Shown: piece after piece, positions 9,602 to 20,586 of the stretch
How the letters are laid out: each line of letters starts with the position of its first letter
How positions within the stretch are numbered: the first letter of the stretch is position 1
Source: Campylobacter jejuni
GTDB lineage: Bacteria; Campylobacterota; Campylobacteria; Campylobacterales; Campylobacteraceae
NCBI GenBank assembly: GCA_014305285.1
Contig: JACRSG010000001.1
Span: 124,001 to 188,000 of the forward strand
DNA: 64,000 nt
Reading direction: 5' to 3'
The notes under the pieces: model-generated
What the model saw: the letters and a program-made list of their open reading frames with translations, nothing else
Told to the model about the DNA's origin: nothing
Database searches by the model: none
Position numbers and translations under genes: made by a program

Positions 9602-10201
9602 TTGTTTATTAGTAAGATTATTATCAGTGAAGATTTTTTAGGTATTAAAGAAGAAATGATTAATAATTTTGGTATAAAAAAATTAAGATTTTTTATGCCG
9701 CAAAATGAATTTTTGCTTGATGATGCAAGAGCAGTTGAAAAAGAAAGCTATATCGCAGAAACTGAAGAAAAAATTATTGTTTTAATGGCGGATTCTTATA
9801 GGATAGAAGCACAAAATTTTTTACTTAAACTTCTCGAAGAACCTCCAAAAAATATTAAATTTCTTATTGTAGCGCCTTCTAAAAATTTACTTTTGCCTAC
9901 TATAAAATCACGCCTTATTTGTGAAAAAAGAAAAGTTGAAAAGGAGGTTAAAAAACTTGATTTAGATCTTAAAAAAATGGATTTAAGAATGCTTTTTGAT
10001 TTTTTACAAAAAAATGAAAATTTGGATAAAAATGAACTTATGGATCAAATCGCATTGCTTGCTAAAGAATGTGTGAAATATAAAGATTTCAATGCTGAAG
10101 AATTAGAGTTTTTTTATGAAAGTTATGAGCTTGCAAAATTAAATTCTAAAAGTGGGGTGCTTTTGACTACTCTTTTACTAAATTATTACACAAAGAAATA
10201 A
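9602..10201 (+). CDS. holB: DNA polymerase III delta' subunit-like protein (short)
   Basis: A 199-residue protein with the clamp-loader block AQNFLLKLLEEPPKNIKFLIVA followed by PTIKSRLICE, the sensor/arginine-finger region shared by DnaX and delta' proteins. It is shorter than enterobacterial HolB (over 300 residues) and lacks an obvious P-loop, as expected for a delta' subunit in Campylobacterota. The start is a TTG at 9602, preceded by an AGGA site at 9592-9595. It sits five bases after hobA and one base before folP. Its partner subunit delta (holA) is encoded at 55029-55994. Confidence 0.85.
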   Translation: MFISKIIISEDFLGIKEEMINNFGIKKLRFFMPQNEFLLDDARAVEKESYIAETEEKIIVLMADSYRIEAQNFLLKLLEEPPKNIKFLIVAPSKNLLLPTIKSRLICEKRKVEKEVKKLDLDLKKMDLRMLFDFLQKNENLDKNELMDQIALLAKECVKYKDFNAEELEFFYESYELAKLNSKSGVLLTTLLLNYYTKK

Positions 10202-10202
10202 A

Positions 10203-11345
10203 ATGAAATTTTTTAAAATCAATCCAAAGACCGATTTTAAATTGCTTTGTTCTCTCATAAATCCTCATAAAATGGGGCAAAAAATTATGAGTGAAAAAAC
10301 AAAAATTCATTTTATTTTTATCAAAGATATTTCTACTCCTGCAGCAAATATTTTAAAACAAGATGCTTTAAGGGTAGGAGCTGAACTCATTACTCATAAA
10401 GAAGTAATTACCGCAAAAATCACTTATTCAAATGCGCTTTTAATGGCAAGCAAAGAACAGATTCAAAAGCTTATTGCCAAAGAAAAACTTCAAGATTTTG
10501 GACTTAAAAATTTGACTCTTTTTTTACAAAAAGATTTTTTAAAACCAAAAAAAGCTGAGCTTATGGCGGTGATTAATGTCAATGAAGACAGTTTTAATGC
10601 AAGAAGTCGTGTGAGTGAAGAAGACTTTGAAAAAAGACTTAATGATTTTCTTGCTTTAAAGCCTGAGTATATCGATATAGGTGCGGTAAGCTCAAGACCT
10701 GGGAGTGAGTATTGCGGCAAGGAAGAGGAATTTAAAAGATTGAAAAAAGTACTTGACTTAATTTATGAGAAAAATTATCACGAAAAAGCGATTTTTAGTT
10801 TGGATAGTTTTGATGAATATTGTCTAGAATATGCCTTAAATAAGGGTTTTAAACTCATTAATGATATCACAAGTTTAAGAAATCTTAATTTAGTCAAACT
10901 TGCAAGTAAATATGAGGCAAAATATTGCTTAATGCACATGCAAAACAATCCAAATAATATGCAAGATAATCCTTCTTATGAAGATTTGCTTGATGAGATG
11001 ACTTTGTTTTTTAAAGAAAAACTTGAACTTTTAGAAAGTTTTGGAGTAAAAGAAAGTATTTTAGATGTAGGTATTGGCTTTGGCAAGAGTGCGGAGCATA
11101 ATATGATTTTAATCAAACATTTGGAGCATTTTTTACAATTTAACAAACCTTTGCTTATAGGTGCGAGTCGAAAAAGTGTGATTAATGCGTATTTTCAAAG
11201 CCAGATTAAAGATCGTTTGGCAGGAACTTTGTATTTACATTTAAAGGCTTTTGAAAATGGTGCTAGTATTATAAGGGTGCATGATTTATATGAGCATAAA
11301 CAACTTTTTGCTTTAGTACAGGCAATGGATAATATAGGAGTTTAG
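10203..11345 (+). CDS. folP: Dihydropteroate synthase
   Basis: Condenses p-aminobenzoate with hydroxymethyl-dihydropterin diphosphate in folate synthesis and is the sulfonamide target. The 380-residue protein has a TIM barrel starting near residue 118: MAVINVNEDSFNARSRV (the usual N-x-T-x-D-S-F loop, here with VNEDSF), DIGAVSSRPGSEY, LINDITSL, CLMHMQNNP, DVGIGFGKSAEHN and GASRKSVI. About 115 N-terminal residues precede the barrel, an extension also present in related epsilon-class enzymes. It starts one base after holB stops and ends immediately before ligA. Confidence 0.93.
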   Translation: MKFFKINPKTDFKLLCSLINPHKMGQKIMSEKTKIHFIFIKDISTPAANILKQDALRVGAELITHKEVITAKITYSNALLMASKEQIQKLIAKEKLQDFGLKNLTLFLQKDFLKPKKAELMAVINVNEDSFNARSRVSEEDFEKRLNDFLALKPEYIDIGAVSSRPGSEYCGKEEEFKRLKKVLDLIYEKNYHEKAIFSLDSFDEYCLEYALNKGFKLINDITSLRNLNLVKLASKYEAKYCLMHMQNNPNNMQDNPSYEDLLDEMTLFFKEKLELLESFGVKESILDVGIGFGKSAEHNMILIKHLEHFLQFNKPLLIGASRKSVINAYFQSQIKDRLAGTLYLHLKAFENGASIIRVHDLYEHKQLFALVQAMDNIGV

Positions 11346-13983
<2,638 letters not shown>

Positions 13984-14004
<21 letters not shown>

Positions 14005-14069
14005 GTATTTGGTGGTTTTCTAAAGAAAAAGAAGACCTGGAAAAAAGAATAAATGAGAGTTTAAAATGA
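13984..14069 (+). other. A7 slippage site and orphaned C-terminal coding tail of the preceding membrane protein
   Basis: After the A7 run at 13984-13990 the membrane protein frame stops at 14002-14004, but the +1 frame stays open to a TGA at 14067-14069. It encodes a charged tail (WWFSKEKEDLEKRINESLK) without a start codon of its own. That TGA overlaps the tlyA ATG by four bases, the junction style seen repeatedly in this genome (ilvI/ilvH, tatC/queA, hypD/hypE). The best reading is that the tail belongs to the upstream gene and is cut off by a one-base loss in the A run. Confidence 0.55.
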
Positions 14070-14827
14070 GATTTGATTTTTTTGTTTCAAAGCGTTTAAA
14101 TATCAGCAGAAATAAAGCCTTAGATCTTATAGAGAATGAAGAGGTTTTACTTAATGGTAAAAGTTTTAAAACTTCTTTTGATGTGAAAAATTTTTTAGAA
14201 AATTTAAAAAAAGCACGAGATTTAAATTCTGAAGATGTACTTTTAGCCGATGAGTTAAAATTGGATCTTTTGAGTGAAATTTATGTTTCAAGAGCGGCTT
14301 TGAAGTTAAAAAATTTCTTAGAAGAAAATAATATTGAAATAAATCATAAAAATTGCCTTGATATAGGATCTAGCACGGGCGGTTTTGTACAAATTTTACT
14401 TGAAAATCAGGCTTTAAAAATCACTGCTCTTGATGTGGGTAGTCATCAACTCCATCCAAGTTTAAGAACAAATGAAAAAATTATCGTACATGAAAATACA
14501 GATCTTAGAACTTTTAAAAGTGAAGAAAAATTTGAGCTTATTACTTGCGATGTGAGTTTTATTTCTCTTGTTAATTTACTTTACTATATCAATAATTTAG
14601 CCTTAAAGGAAATTATTTTACTTTTTAAGCCTCAGTTTGAAGTGGGAAAAAATATCAAAAGAGATAAAAAAGGCGTTTTAAAAGATGATAAGGCAGTCTT
14701 AAAAGCAAGAATGGATTTTGAAAAAGAATGTGCTAAATTGGGTTGGATTTTAAAAAATACTCAAAAATCAAGCATTAAAGGAAAGGAAGGTAATGTTGAA
14801 TATTTTTACTACTATATCAAAAATTAA
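14066..14827 (+). CDS. tlyA: TlyA, 2'-O-methyltransferase of 23S rRNA (S4 plus FtsJ domains)
   Basis: A 253-residue protein: an N-terminal S4-type RNA-binding domain (residues 1-60, RFDFFVSKRLNISRNKALDL) joined to an FtsJ-like methyltransferase with SAM motif LDIGSSTGGFVQILL and the later ITCDVSFISL and LFKPQFEVGK blocks. TlyA methylates a cytidine of 23S rRNA and determines capreomycin susceptibility; the short Campylobacter form is the type I enzyme, which modifies 23S only. In C. jejuni its loss has been linked to reduced motility and biofilm changes. The 3' end overlaps ribF by 35 bases. Confidence 0.92.
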   Translation: MRFDFFVSKRLNISRNKALDLIENEEVLLNGKSFKTSFDVKNFLENLKKARDLNSEDVLLADELKLDLLSEIYVSRAALKLKNFLEENNIEINHKNCLDIGSSTGGFVQILLENQALKITALDVGSHQLHPSLRTNEKIIVHENTDLRTFKSEEKFELITCDVSFISLVNLLYYINNLALKEIILLFKPQFEVGKNIKRDKKGVLKDDKAVLKARMDFEKECAKLGWILKNTQKSSIKGKEGNVEYFYYYIKN

Positions 14828-15647
14828 TATTACTTCTTTGGCTATTGGTTGTTTTGATGGTATGCATTTAGGACATTTAAAACTTGCAGAACGTTTAGAT
14901 GAGAATGGGGTTTTGCTAGTAATTAATAAATTTAAAGGTCAATTTCTTTGTTCAAATCGTCAAAAAGGAGAAATTTCAGGAAAAAAAGTTATAGAAGTGG
15001 ATTTTGAAAGTATAAAATCTTTAGATGGTAAAGATTTTTTAAGCTTTTTGAAAAAAGAATTTATCAATTTGAAATTTATAGTAGTGGGCTATGATTTTTC
15101 TTTTGGGAAAAATAGAGCTTATAGTGCTAAAGATATTGAGTCTTTAAGCGGGATAAAAACTATCATAGTTGATGAGTTTAGTATAGGTGAAATAGGTGTT
15201 CATGCAAGTTTAATTAAGGATTTTTTAGCAAAAGCAAATTTGCAAAAAGTAAAAGAATTTTTAGGGAGAAACTATAGTATCAAAGGAAAGATGATTAAAG
15301 GACAAGGGTTAGGTTCTAAAGAACTTTTTGCAACTATAAATTTAGATTGTAAAGGTTATTTTTTACCTCAAAATGGTGTTTATGCTACCTTATTAAAAAG
15401 TCAAAGAAAAATTTATAAAAGTGTGAGTTTTTTAGGTATAAGATCAAGCGATGAAAATTTTGCCATAGAAAGTCATATTTTAGAAGAATTGGATGAAAAT
15501 TTCACACAAGGAGAGTTTTTTGAGCTTGAGTTTATATCTTTTTTAAGAGAAAATCAAAAATTTCAAGATTTAAAAAAACTTAAAAATCAAATTGCTAAAG
15601 ATATAGAACAAGCTAGAGAATTATTAAGGAAGAATGATGAAAGATGA
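14793..15647 (+). CDS. ribF: Bifunctional riboflavin kinase / FMN adenylyltransferase
   Basis: Converts riboflavin to FMN and FAD. The N-terminal nucleotidyltransferase domain shows AIGCFDGMHLGHLKL (the GxFDGxHxGH motif) and VVGYDFSFGKNRAY; the C-terminal riboflavin kinase domain begins near residue 155 with GKMIKGQGLGSKELFATINL and FLPQNGVYATLL. At 284 residues it is slightly short but complete. The ATG at 14793 lies inside tlyA, giving a 35-base overlap. It probably depends on tlyA translation and is followed by the overlapping cmoA. Confidence 0.93.
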   Translation: MLNIFTTISKINITSLAIGCFDGMHLGHLKLAERLDENGVLLVINKFKGQFLCSNRQKGEISGKKVIEVDFESIKSLDGKDFLSFLKKEFINLKFIVVGYDFSFGKNRAYSAKDIESLSGIKTIIVDEFSIGEIGVHASLIKDFLAKANLQKVKEFLGRNYSIKGKMIKGQGLGSKELFATINLDCKGYFLPQNGVYATLLKSQRKIYKSVSFLGIRSSDENFAIESHILEELDENFTQGEFFELEFISFLRENQKFQDLKKLKNQIAKDIEQARELLRKNDER

Positions 15648-16344
15648 ACTTTTTAAACAAAGTCCTAAAAAACAATTTGAATTTGATAAAAGTGTGGCTA
15701 GTGTTTTTGATGATATGATCAATCGATCTGTGCCATTTTATAGAGAAAATTTAGAACTTTGTGGTAATTTATTGGCTAAAATTTTATCTATAAATGCAAG
15801 CATTTGTGATTTGGGTTGTTCGAGTGCTAATTTTTTGATTTTTTTGGCAAATCTGAGAAAGGATTTTAAACTTTTTGGAGTGGATAATTCTACTTCTATG
15901 CTTGAAGTTGCAAAGTCGAAAGCTAAAGCTTATGGACTTGATATAAGTTTTTTTGAAGCTAATTTATGTGAGTTTGATTTTTTTGCCTGTGATGTTTTTG
16001 TGGCAAATTATACTATGCAGTTTATTCGTCCTCCTAAAAGACAAGAATTGCTTGATAAAATTTATCATAATTTAAATTCTAAAGGTATTTTGATTATGAG
16101 TGAAAAAATCCTTTATGAAGATACTTTTTTGTCTAAAAATATCATAGACCTTTATGCAGACTATAAAGAAAAACAAGGTTATTCTAAATTTGAAATCGCA
16201 GCTAAAAGAGAAGCTTTAGAAAATGTTTTGATTCCTTATAGTCAAAAAGAAAATTTAAATATGTTAGAAAAGGCAGGTTTTAAGAAAATAGAAAGTATTT
16301 TTAAATGGGCAAATTTTGAAACTTTCATAGCTTTTAAGGATTAG
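15637..16344 (+). CDS. cmoA: Carboxy-S-adenosylmethionine synthase
   Basis: A 235-residue SAM-fold enzyme whose N-terminus (FEFDKSVASVFDDMINRSVP, then a tyrosine) is the CmoA signature. The SAM-binding motif is CDLGCSSANFLIFL. CmoA makes carboxy-SAM from SAM and prephenate, used by CmoB to form 5-carboxymethoxyuridine at the tRNA wobble position. Two ATG codons occur in tandem (15634 and 15637); the second has better spacing from the AAGGA at 15626-15630. The gene overlaps ribF upstream and, at its 3' end, the convergent lipoprotein gene by 11 bases. Confidence 0.9.
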   Translation: MKDELFKQSPKKQFEFDKSVASVFDDMINRSVPFYRENLELCGNLLAKILSINASICDLGCSSANFLIFLANLRKDFKLFGVDNSTSMLEVAKSKAKAYGLDISFFEANLCEFDFFACDVFVANYTMQFIRPPKRQELLDKIYHNLNSKGILIMSEKILYEDTFLSKNIIDLYADYKEKQGYSKFEIAAKREALENVLIPYSQKENLNMLEKAGFKKIESIFKWANFETFIAFKD

Positions 16345-16552
16345 AAATATTTTTATCTTCCCATTCGTCTTTTGGAAACCCTACTTTATATGCATTAACA
16401 CAATCTTGACTGATGATAGCTTTGTGTCTGCATTCTAAACTTCTTTTTTTTGCTTCTTTAGGATGATTTTTGTAGTAATTTTCTGTTTTGCCATCGCAAG
16501 CTGTTATATGAATAACTATTAAAACTATAAGTAAAATACTTAGTTTTTGCAT
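16334..16552 (-). CDS. Small lipoprotein resembling EexN/TrbK entry-exclusion lipoproteins
   Basis: A 72-residue protein with a short signal peptide ending in a lipobox (HITAC, lipidated cysteine at about residue 19). The mature part has the pattern ENYYKNHPKEAKKRSLECRH followed by a second and third cysteine-containing segment (SQDCVNAYKVGF). A Y-Y-x-x-H-P-E-E-x-x-x-x-x-x-x-C layout with a later C-x-N-A is how I recall EexN-family entry-exclusion lipoproteins of conjugative elements. No conjugation genes are nearby. Function here is unknown; the family assignment is tentative. Confidence 0.7.
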   Translation of the reverse strand: MQKLSILLIVLIVIHITACDGKTENYYKNHPKEAKKRSLECRHKAIISQDCVNAYKVGFPKDEWEDKNISNP

Positions 16553-16609
16553 TTATCAATCTCCTGAAATTTTTAATATCTTAGCAAACTTGTATAAAGC
16601 AATGATAAA

Positions 16610-17242
16610 TTATTTTTCTTCGTTGTAAGAAAAAATAGGCAAAGACCATTGATATTTGATAGCTAAAAGCCTTGCAATAACCCCTATAAAAAGAGTTAAA
16701 AGCGTGCAAACTAGGGCATTAAGTTCAAGCCAAATAATAAGAGAATAGTAGATTGCTCCTGCAATTATAGCAATTCCTGCATAAATTTCTTTTTGAAACA
16801 CTAAGGGAATTCTCATACATAAGATATCTCTTAAAATTCCACCAAAAACACCGGTAATTACAGCGGCAGCAACGGCTATGATAAAGCCATGGTTTTGATC
16901 TATGGCTATTTGAGCTCCAAGTATGCTAAAAACAACAAGTCCTATAGCATCAAGAGTTAGAAATAAAGTTTCAAGCTTGGTTACTACGCGCGGAGTTTTT
17001 GTCGCTACAAGGGCACAAAAACAGATTAAAATAATATATTCAGGATGTTTAACCCAAGTTAAAGGATAATGTCCTAACAGCACATCTCGTATGCTTCCGC
17101 CTCCAATTGCTGTTACAAGTGCAATAAAAATAACTCCAAAAAGATCCATTTTATGACGTCCTGCAGCTAAAGCTCCTGTCATTCCTTCTGCGGAAATACC
17201 TATGATATAAAGAGTGGTTATCGTAAGAGCATTTATTTCCAT
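16610..17242 (-). CDS. TRIC/UPF0126 family membrane protein (YadS/YicG-like)
   Basis: A 210-residue membrane protein with about seven spans and the two-fold repeat typical of UPF0126/TRIC proteins: [20 protein letters not shown] with [13 protein letters not shown] in the first half, and [13 protein letters not shown] with [11 protein letters not shown] in the second. The family includes trimeric cation channels (prokaryotic TRIC) and some members linked to glycine uptake. The substrate here cannot be told from sequence. It lies eight bases downstream of the nuclease gene and may be co-transcribed with nth and the nuclease. Confidence 0.85.
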   Translation of the reverse strand: MEINALTITTLYIIGISAEGMTGALAAGRHKMDLFGVIFIALVTAIGGGSIRDVLLGHYPLTWVKHPEYIILICFCALVATKTPRVVTKLETLFLTLDAIGLVVFSILGAQIAIDQNHGFIIAVAAAVITGVFGGILRDILCMRIPLVFQKEIYAGIAIIAGAIYYSLIIWLELNALVCTLLTLFIGVIARLLAIKYQWSLPIFSYNEEK

Positions 17243-17250
17243 AATTTACC

Positions 17251-17901
17251 TTAAAATTTATCACAATTTATTTGGTACTGTTTAATATTTTCATCATTTA
17301 CTTCATGGTTTGGTGCTTGATAGCATTCTTTAAATTTCGGAGTTTTGATGATTTTTATATAAAAACTTGGTATAGCGATATGGTTTTTAATGTATTTTGG
17401 TTCTTTATCATAAAGTACTAAATTTAAAACCTCGATACTTTGAAATTCTAAAGCCAAACTTCTTTCTCTTTGTTCGATTTCATTCCAAATTTTATTGTTT
17501 ATTTGTGCATTTTGCGGAGTGATATTACTCATCAAAAATACTGAAATTTGAGCAGCTTTATTAAAGCTAAAAGAAGCATTGGGTGCAGTGTGTCCTCGCG
17601 TGTAATTGCTGTTTTTATAATCACTCCATGTAGTGCGGTATTTTTTAGGAATATTTGTATCGTCTTCAAAGCGTGGACGTTTTTTAATTTGTTTATCTTT
17701 TAAATTTGAAGCTTCCACTTTATAAGCAACGGCTTTTGTGCCTTTGAGTTTATAATCATAGCAATTTAGATAAAAAAACCTATCTAAGATTTGCGAGCAA
17801 TTTATGTTGTTAAAATAAGAAGAAAAATCAGCACTAGGCTTGTAAGGTTCTAAGGCGAAAATATTAAGAGATATGGTAAGTAAAAAGATGAAAATTTTCA
17901 T
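17251..17901 (-). CDS. Periplasmic DNA/RNA non-specific endonuclease (beta-beta-alpha metal type)
   Basis: A 216-residue protein with an N-terminal signal peptide (about 16 residues, IFIFLLTISLNIFA) and a single nuclease domain. The catalytic block is TRGHTAPNASFSF (RGH with the general-base histidine) followed by SNITPQNAQINNKIWNEIE, which supplies the metal-binding asparagine. These features identify the NucA/Serratia nuclease family. It is predicted to act in the periplasm on any DNA or RNA, in nutrient recycling or by degrading incoming DNA. The start overlaps the nth stop by four bases. Confidence 0.88.
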   Translation of the reverse strand: MKIFIFLLTISLNIFALEPYKPSADFSSYFNNINCSQILDRFFYLNCYDYKLKGTKAVAYKVEASNLKDKQIKKRPRFEDDTNIPKKYRTTWSDYKNSNYTRGHTAPNASFSFNKAAQISVFLMSNITPQNAQINNKIWNEIEQRERSLALEFQSIEVLNLVLYDKEPKYIKNHIAIPSFYIKIIKTPKFKECYQAPNHEVNDENIKQYQINCDKF

Positions 17902-18524
17902 TTAAGTTCCTTATCTTTACTTTTGCAAAGATGATTTAAAAAACATTCTTTACATAAAGGTTTTTTAGCTTTACAGGTGTAACGTCCAAAAAGAACCATG
18001 GCTTGATGAAGATAGTTAAGATTGTCTTTAAAAATACGTGTTAGATCTTCTTCTGTAGCTTCTGGAGTTTTTGCTTTGCTAAGTCCTAAGCGGTGAGAAA
18101 CTCTAAAAACATGAGTATCTACAGCCATCAAATTTGCTCCACACCATTCTATTAAAACCACATGAGCGGTTTTTTGCCCTACGCCTGCTAAGGATTTTAA
18201 ATTTTGTTCATCAAGAGGAATTTTTCCGTCAAAATTTTCACAAACTGCTTTTGCCATTTTTATAAGATTTTGTGCTTTATTGTTAAAAAATGAACAAGTT
18301 TGTATATAGGTTTTAAGGCTTGATAAATTTGCACTTGCAAGGGATTTGATATCAGGATAAGCTTTAAAAAGATCCGGGGTGATGAGATTAACTCTTTTAT
18401 CAGTGCATTGAGCTGAAAGCATAACGCAGACTAAAAGCTCATACAAATTTGAAAATTTAAGCTCTGTTATGGGTTTTTTAAAATGTTTTAAAAAAAGTTC
18501 TTTGATTTCTAAATTTCTTTTCAT
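17898..18524 (-). CDS. nth: Endonuclease III (DNA glycosylase/AP lyase)
   Basis: Base-excision repair enzyme that removes oxidised pyrimidines and cleaves AP sites. The 208-residue protein has the helix-hairpin-helix LAGVGQKTAHVVLIE with the catalytic lysine, the catalytic aspartate in AVDTHVFRVSHRLGL, and a C-terminal [4Fe-4S] motif with four cysteines spaced C-x6-C-x2-C-x5-C (CKAKKPLCKECFLNHLC). Length and order match E. coli Nth. It is the first gene of a minus-strand group and lies divergently to peb4. Confidence 0.95.
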   Translation of the reverse strand: MKRNLEIKELFLKHFKKPITELKFSNLYELLVCVMLSAQCTDKRVNLITPDLFKAYPDIKSLASANLSSLKTYIQTCSFFNNKAQNLIKMAKAVCENFDGKIPLDEQNLKSLAGVGQKTAHVVLIEWCGANLMAVDTHVFRVSHRLGLSKAKTPEATEEDLTRIFKDNLNYLHQAMVLFGRYTCKAKKPLCKECFLNHLCKSKDKELK

Positions 18525-18563
18525 TTTTTAATTTTAGTTAATTAGCTTTAAACCAAGTTTAGA

Positions 18564-18569
18564 TATAAT
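18564..18569 (+). promoter_or_regulatory. Probable sigma-70 -10 box of peb4
   Basis: A perfect TATAAT lies 38 bases before the peb4 ATG, in an AT-rich spacer between divergent nth and peb4. As usual in Campylobacter, no clear -35 element is seen. The peb4 ribosome site (AAAGGA, 18596-18601) lies just before the ATG. Confidence 0.6.
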
Positions 18570-18606
18570 TGGTTTTATATACATTTTATTAAAAAAAGGA
18601 AACCTA

Positions 18607-19428
18607 ATGAAAAAATTTTCTTTAGTCGCAGCAGCTTTGATTGCAGGTGTAGCTTTAAACGTAAATGCAGCTACAGTAGCCATTGTGAATGGCAAGAGCA
18701 TTAGTGATACAGAAGTAAGTGAATTTTTTGCCCCTATGCTTAGAGGACAGGATTTTAAAACTTTGCCAGATAATCAAAAAAAAGCTCTTATTCAGCAATA
18801 CATTATGCAAGATTTAATTTTGCAAGATGCTAAAAAACAAAATTTAGAAAAAGATCCTTTATACACAAAAGAACTTGATCGTGCAAAAGATGCAATACTT
18901 GTTAATGTTTATCAAGAGAAAATTTTAAATACTATTAAAATTGATGCGGCTAAAGTAAAAGCTTTTTACGATCAAAATCAAGATAAATATGTAAAACCTG
19001 CAAGAGTGCAAGCAAAACATATTTTAGTAGCGACAGAAAAAGAAGCTAAGGATATCATTAACGAACTTAAAGGTTTAAAAGGTAAAGAACTAGATGCTAA
19101 ATTTAGCGAGCTTGCTAAAGAGAAATCAATTGATCCAGGTTCAAAAAACCAAGGTGGTGAGCTTGGTTGGTTTGATCAATCAACTATGGTAAAGCCTTTT
19201 ACAGATGCTGCTTTCGCGCTTAAAAATGGTACTATTACTACAACTCCGGTAAAAACGAATTTTGGTTACCATGTGATTTTAAAAGAAAATTCACAGGCTA
19301 AAGGTCAAATCAAATTTGATGAAGTAAAACAAGGTATTGAAAACGGACTTAAATTTGAAGAATTTAAAAAAGTTATCAATCAAAAAGGCCAAGATCTTTT
19401 AAATAGTGCTAAAGTGGAATACAAATAA
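18607..19428 (+). CDS. peb4: Peb4, periplasmic PpiC-type peptidyl-prolyl isomerase / SurA-like chaperone
   Basis: A 273-residue major antigen with a 21-residue signal peptide ending in NVNAA. The N-terminal chaperone region (ATVAIVNGKSISDTEVSEFF) is followed by a parvulin domain from about residue 135 (ARVQAKHILVATEKEAKDII, GELGWFDQSTMVKPFTDAAF, TNFGYHVI). Peb4 assists folding of outer membrane proteins and affects adhesion in C. jejuni. It has its own promoter, and the stop overlaps the fba start by one base, so the chaperone and aldolase genes are linked. Confidence 0.95.
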   Translation: MKKFSLVAAALIAGVALNVNAATVAIVNGKSISDTEVSEFFAPMLRGQDFKTLPDNQKKALIQQYIMQDLILQDAKKQNLEKDPLYTKELDRAKDAILVNVYQEKILNTIKIDAAKVKAFYDQNQDKYVKPARVQAKHILVATEKEAKDIINELKGLKGKELDAKFSELAKEKSIDPGSKNQGGELGWFDQSTMVKPFTDAAFALKNGTITTTPVKTNFGYHVILKENSQAKGQIKFDEVKQGIENGLKFEEFKKVINQKGQDLLNSAKVEYK

Positions 19429-20492
19429 TGGGTGTTTTAGATATTGTAAAAGCAGGGGTGATTAGCGGAGATGAGCTTAATAAAGTTTATAACTATGCTA
19501 AGGCAGAGGGTTTTGCTATCCCTGCTGTTAATGTTGTAGGAACTGATTCTATTAATGCAGTTTTAGAAGCTGCAAAAAAAGTTAACTCCCCAGTCATTAT
19601 CCAGTTTTCAAATGGTGGGGCAAAATTTTATGCAGGGAAAAATTGTCCTAATGGAGAAGTTTTAGGTGCAATTAGTGGGGCTAAACACGTGCATTTACTT
19701 GCTAAAGCTTATGGTGTACCTGTGATTTTACACACTGATCACGCTGCAAGAAAACTTTTGCCTTGGATTGATGGGCTTATTGAGGCAAATGCACAATATA
19801 AAAAAACCCATGGACAAGCTTTATTTAGTTCTCATATGCTTGATCTTAGTGAAGAAAGTTTAGAAGAAAATCTTAGTACTTGTGAGGCTTATCTTCAAAA
19901 ACTTGATGCTTTAGGTGTGGCACTTGAAATAGAACTAGGTTGTACAGGTGGCGAAGAAGATGGAGTGGATAATACAGGTATTGATAATTCTAAGCTTTAT
20001 ACTCAGCCAGAAGATGTAGCTCTTGCTTATGAAAGGCTTGGAAAAATTAGTGATAAATTCTCAATCGCAGCAAGCTTTGGAAATGTACATGGAGTTTACA
20101 AGCCAGGAAATGTTAGTTTGCAACCTGAAATTTTAAAAAATTCGCAAAAATTTATCAAAGATAAATTTGCTTTAAATAGCGATAAGCCTATAAATTTTGT
20201 ATTTCATGGCGGTAGTGGTAGTGAGCTAAAAGATATTAAAAATGCAGTAAGTTATGGCGTGATTAAGATGAATATTGACACAGATACTCAGTGGGCTTTT
20301 TGGGAGGGAGTGCATAAGTATGAACTTAAAAATAGGGCTTATTTACAAGGACAAATTGGAAATCCAGAAGGTGATGACAAGCCAAATAAAAAGTACTATG
20401 ATCCGCGTGTTTGGCTAAGAAGCGGTGAAGAAAGCATGATAAAGCGTCTTGAAATCGCTTTTGAAGATTTAAACTGTATAAACAAAAACTAA
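19428..20492 (+). CDS. fba: Fructose-bisphosphate aldolase, class II
   Basis: Zinc-dependent aldolase; in C. jejuni it serves gluconeogenesis because phosphofructokinase is absent. The 354-residue protein follows the FbaA type: AIPAVNVVGTDSINAVLEAA, HTDHAARKLLPWIDGL with zinc-binding histidines, FSSHMLDLSEESLEENL, EIELGCTGGEEDGVD, FHGGSGS and MNIDTDTQWAFW. It shares one base with peb4 and is followed at once by a strong terminator hairpin that begins inside its stop region. Confidence 0.96.
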   Translation: MGVLDIVKAGVISGDELNKVYNYAKAEGFAIPAVNVVGTDSINAVLEAAKKVNSPVIIQFSNGGAKFYAGKNCPNGEVLGAISGAKHVHLLAKAYGVPVILHTDHAARKLLPWIDGLIEANAQYKKTHGQALFSSHMLDLSEESLEENLSTCEAYLQKLDALGVALEIELGCTGGEEDGVDNTGIDNSKLYTQPEDVALAYERLGKISDKFSIAASFGNVHGVYKPGNVSLQPEILKNSQKFIKDKFALNSDKPINFVFHGGSGSELKDIKNAVSYGVIKMNIDTDTQWAFWEGVHKYELKNRAYLQGQIGNPEGDDKPNKKYYDPRVWLRSGEESMIKRLEIAFEDLNCINKN

Positions 20493-20520
20493 GTCTTTCA
20501 AAGGCTTGGTTTTATTTTGT
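20485..20520 (+). terminator. Rho-independent terminator after fba
   Basis: Two 14-base arms, 20485-20498 and 20500-20513, pair along their length with a few G-T wobbles and a very short loop. A T-rich tail (TTTATTTTGTTTT) follows. The hairpin starts in the last codons of fba and should end the peb4-fba transcript. Confidence 0.7.
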
Positions 20521-20586
20521 TTTAAAAATTTTTATCAAATTAAGCAGCAATCTTTAAAATAAAATTTTTAATGGGGTATCGGTTTC

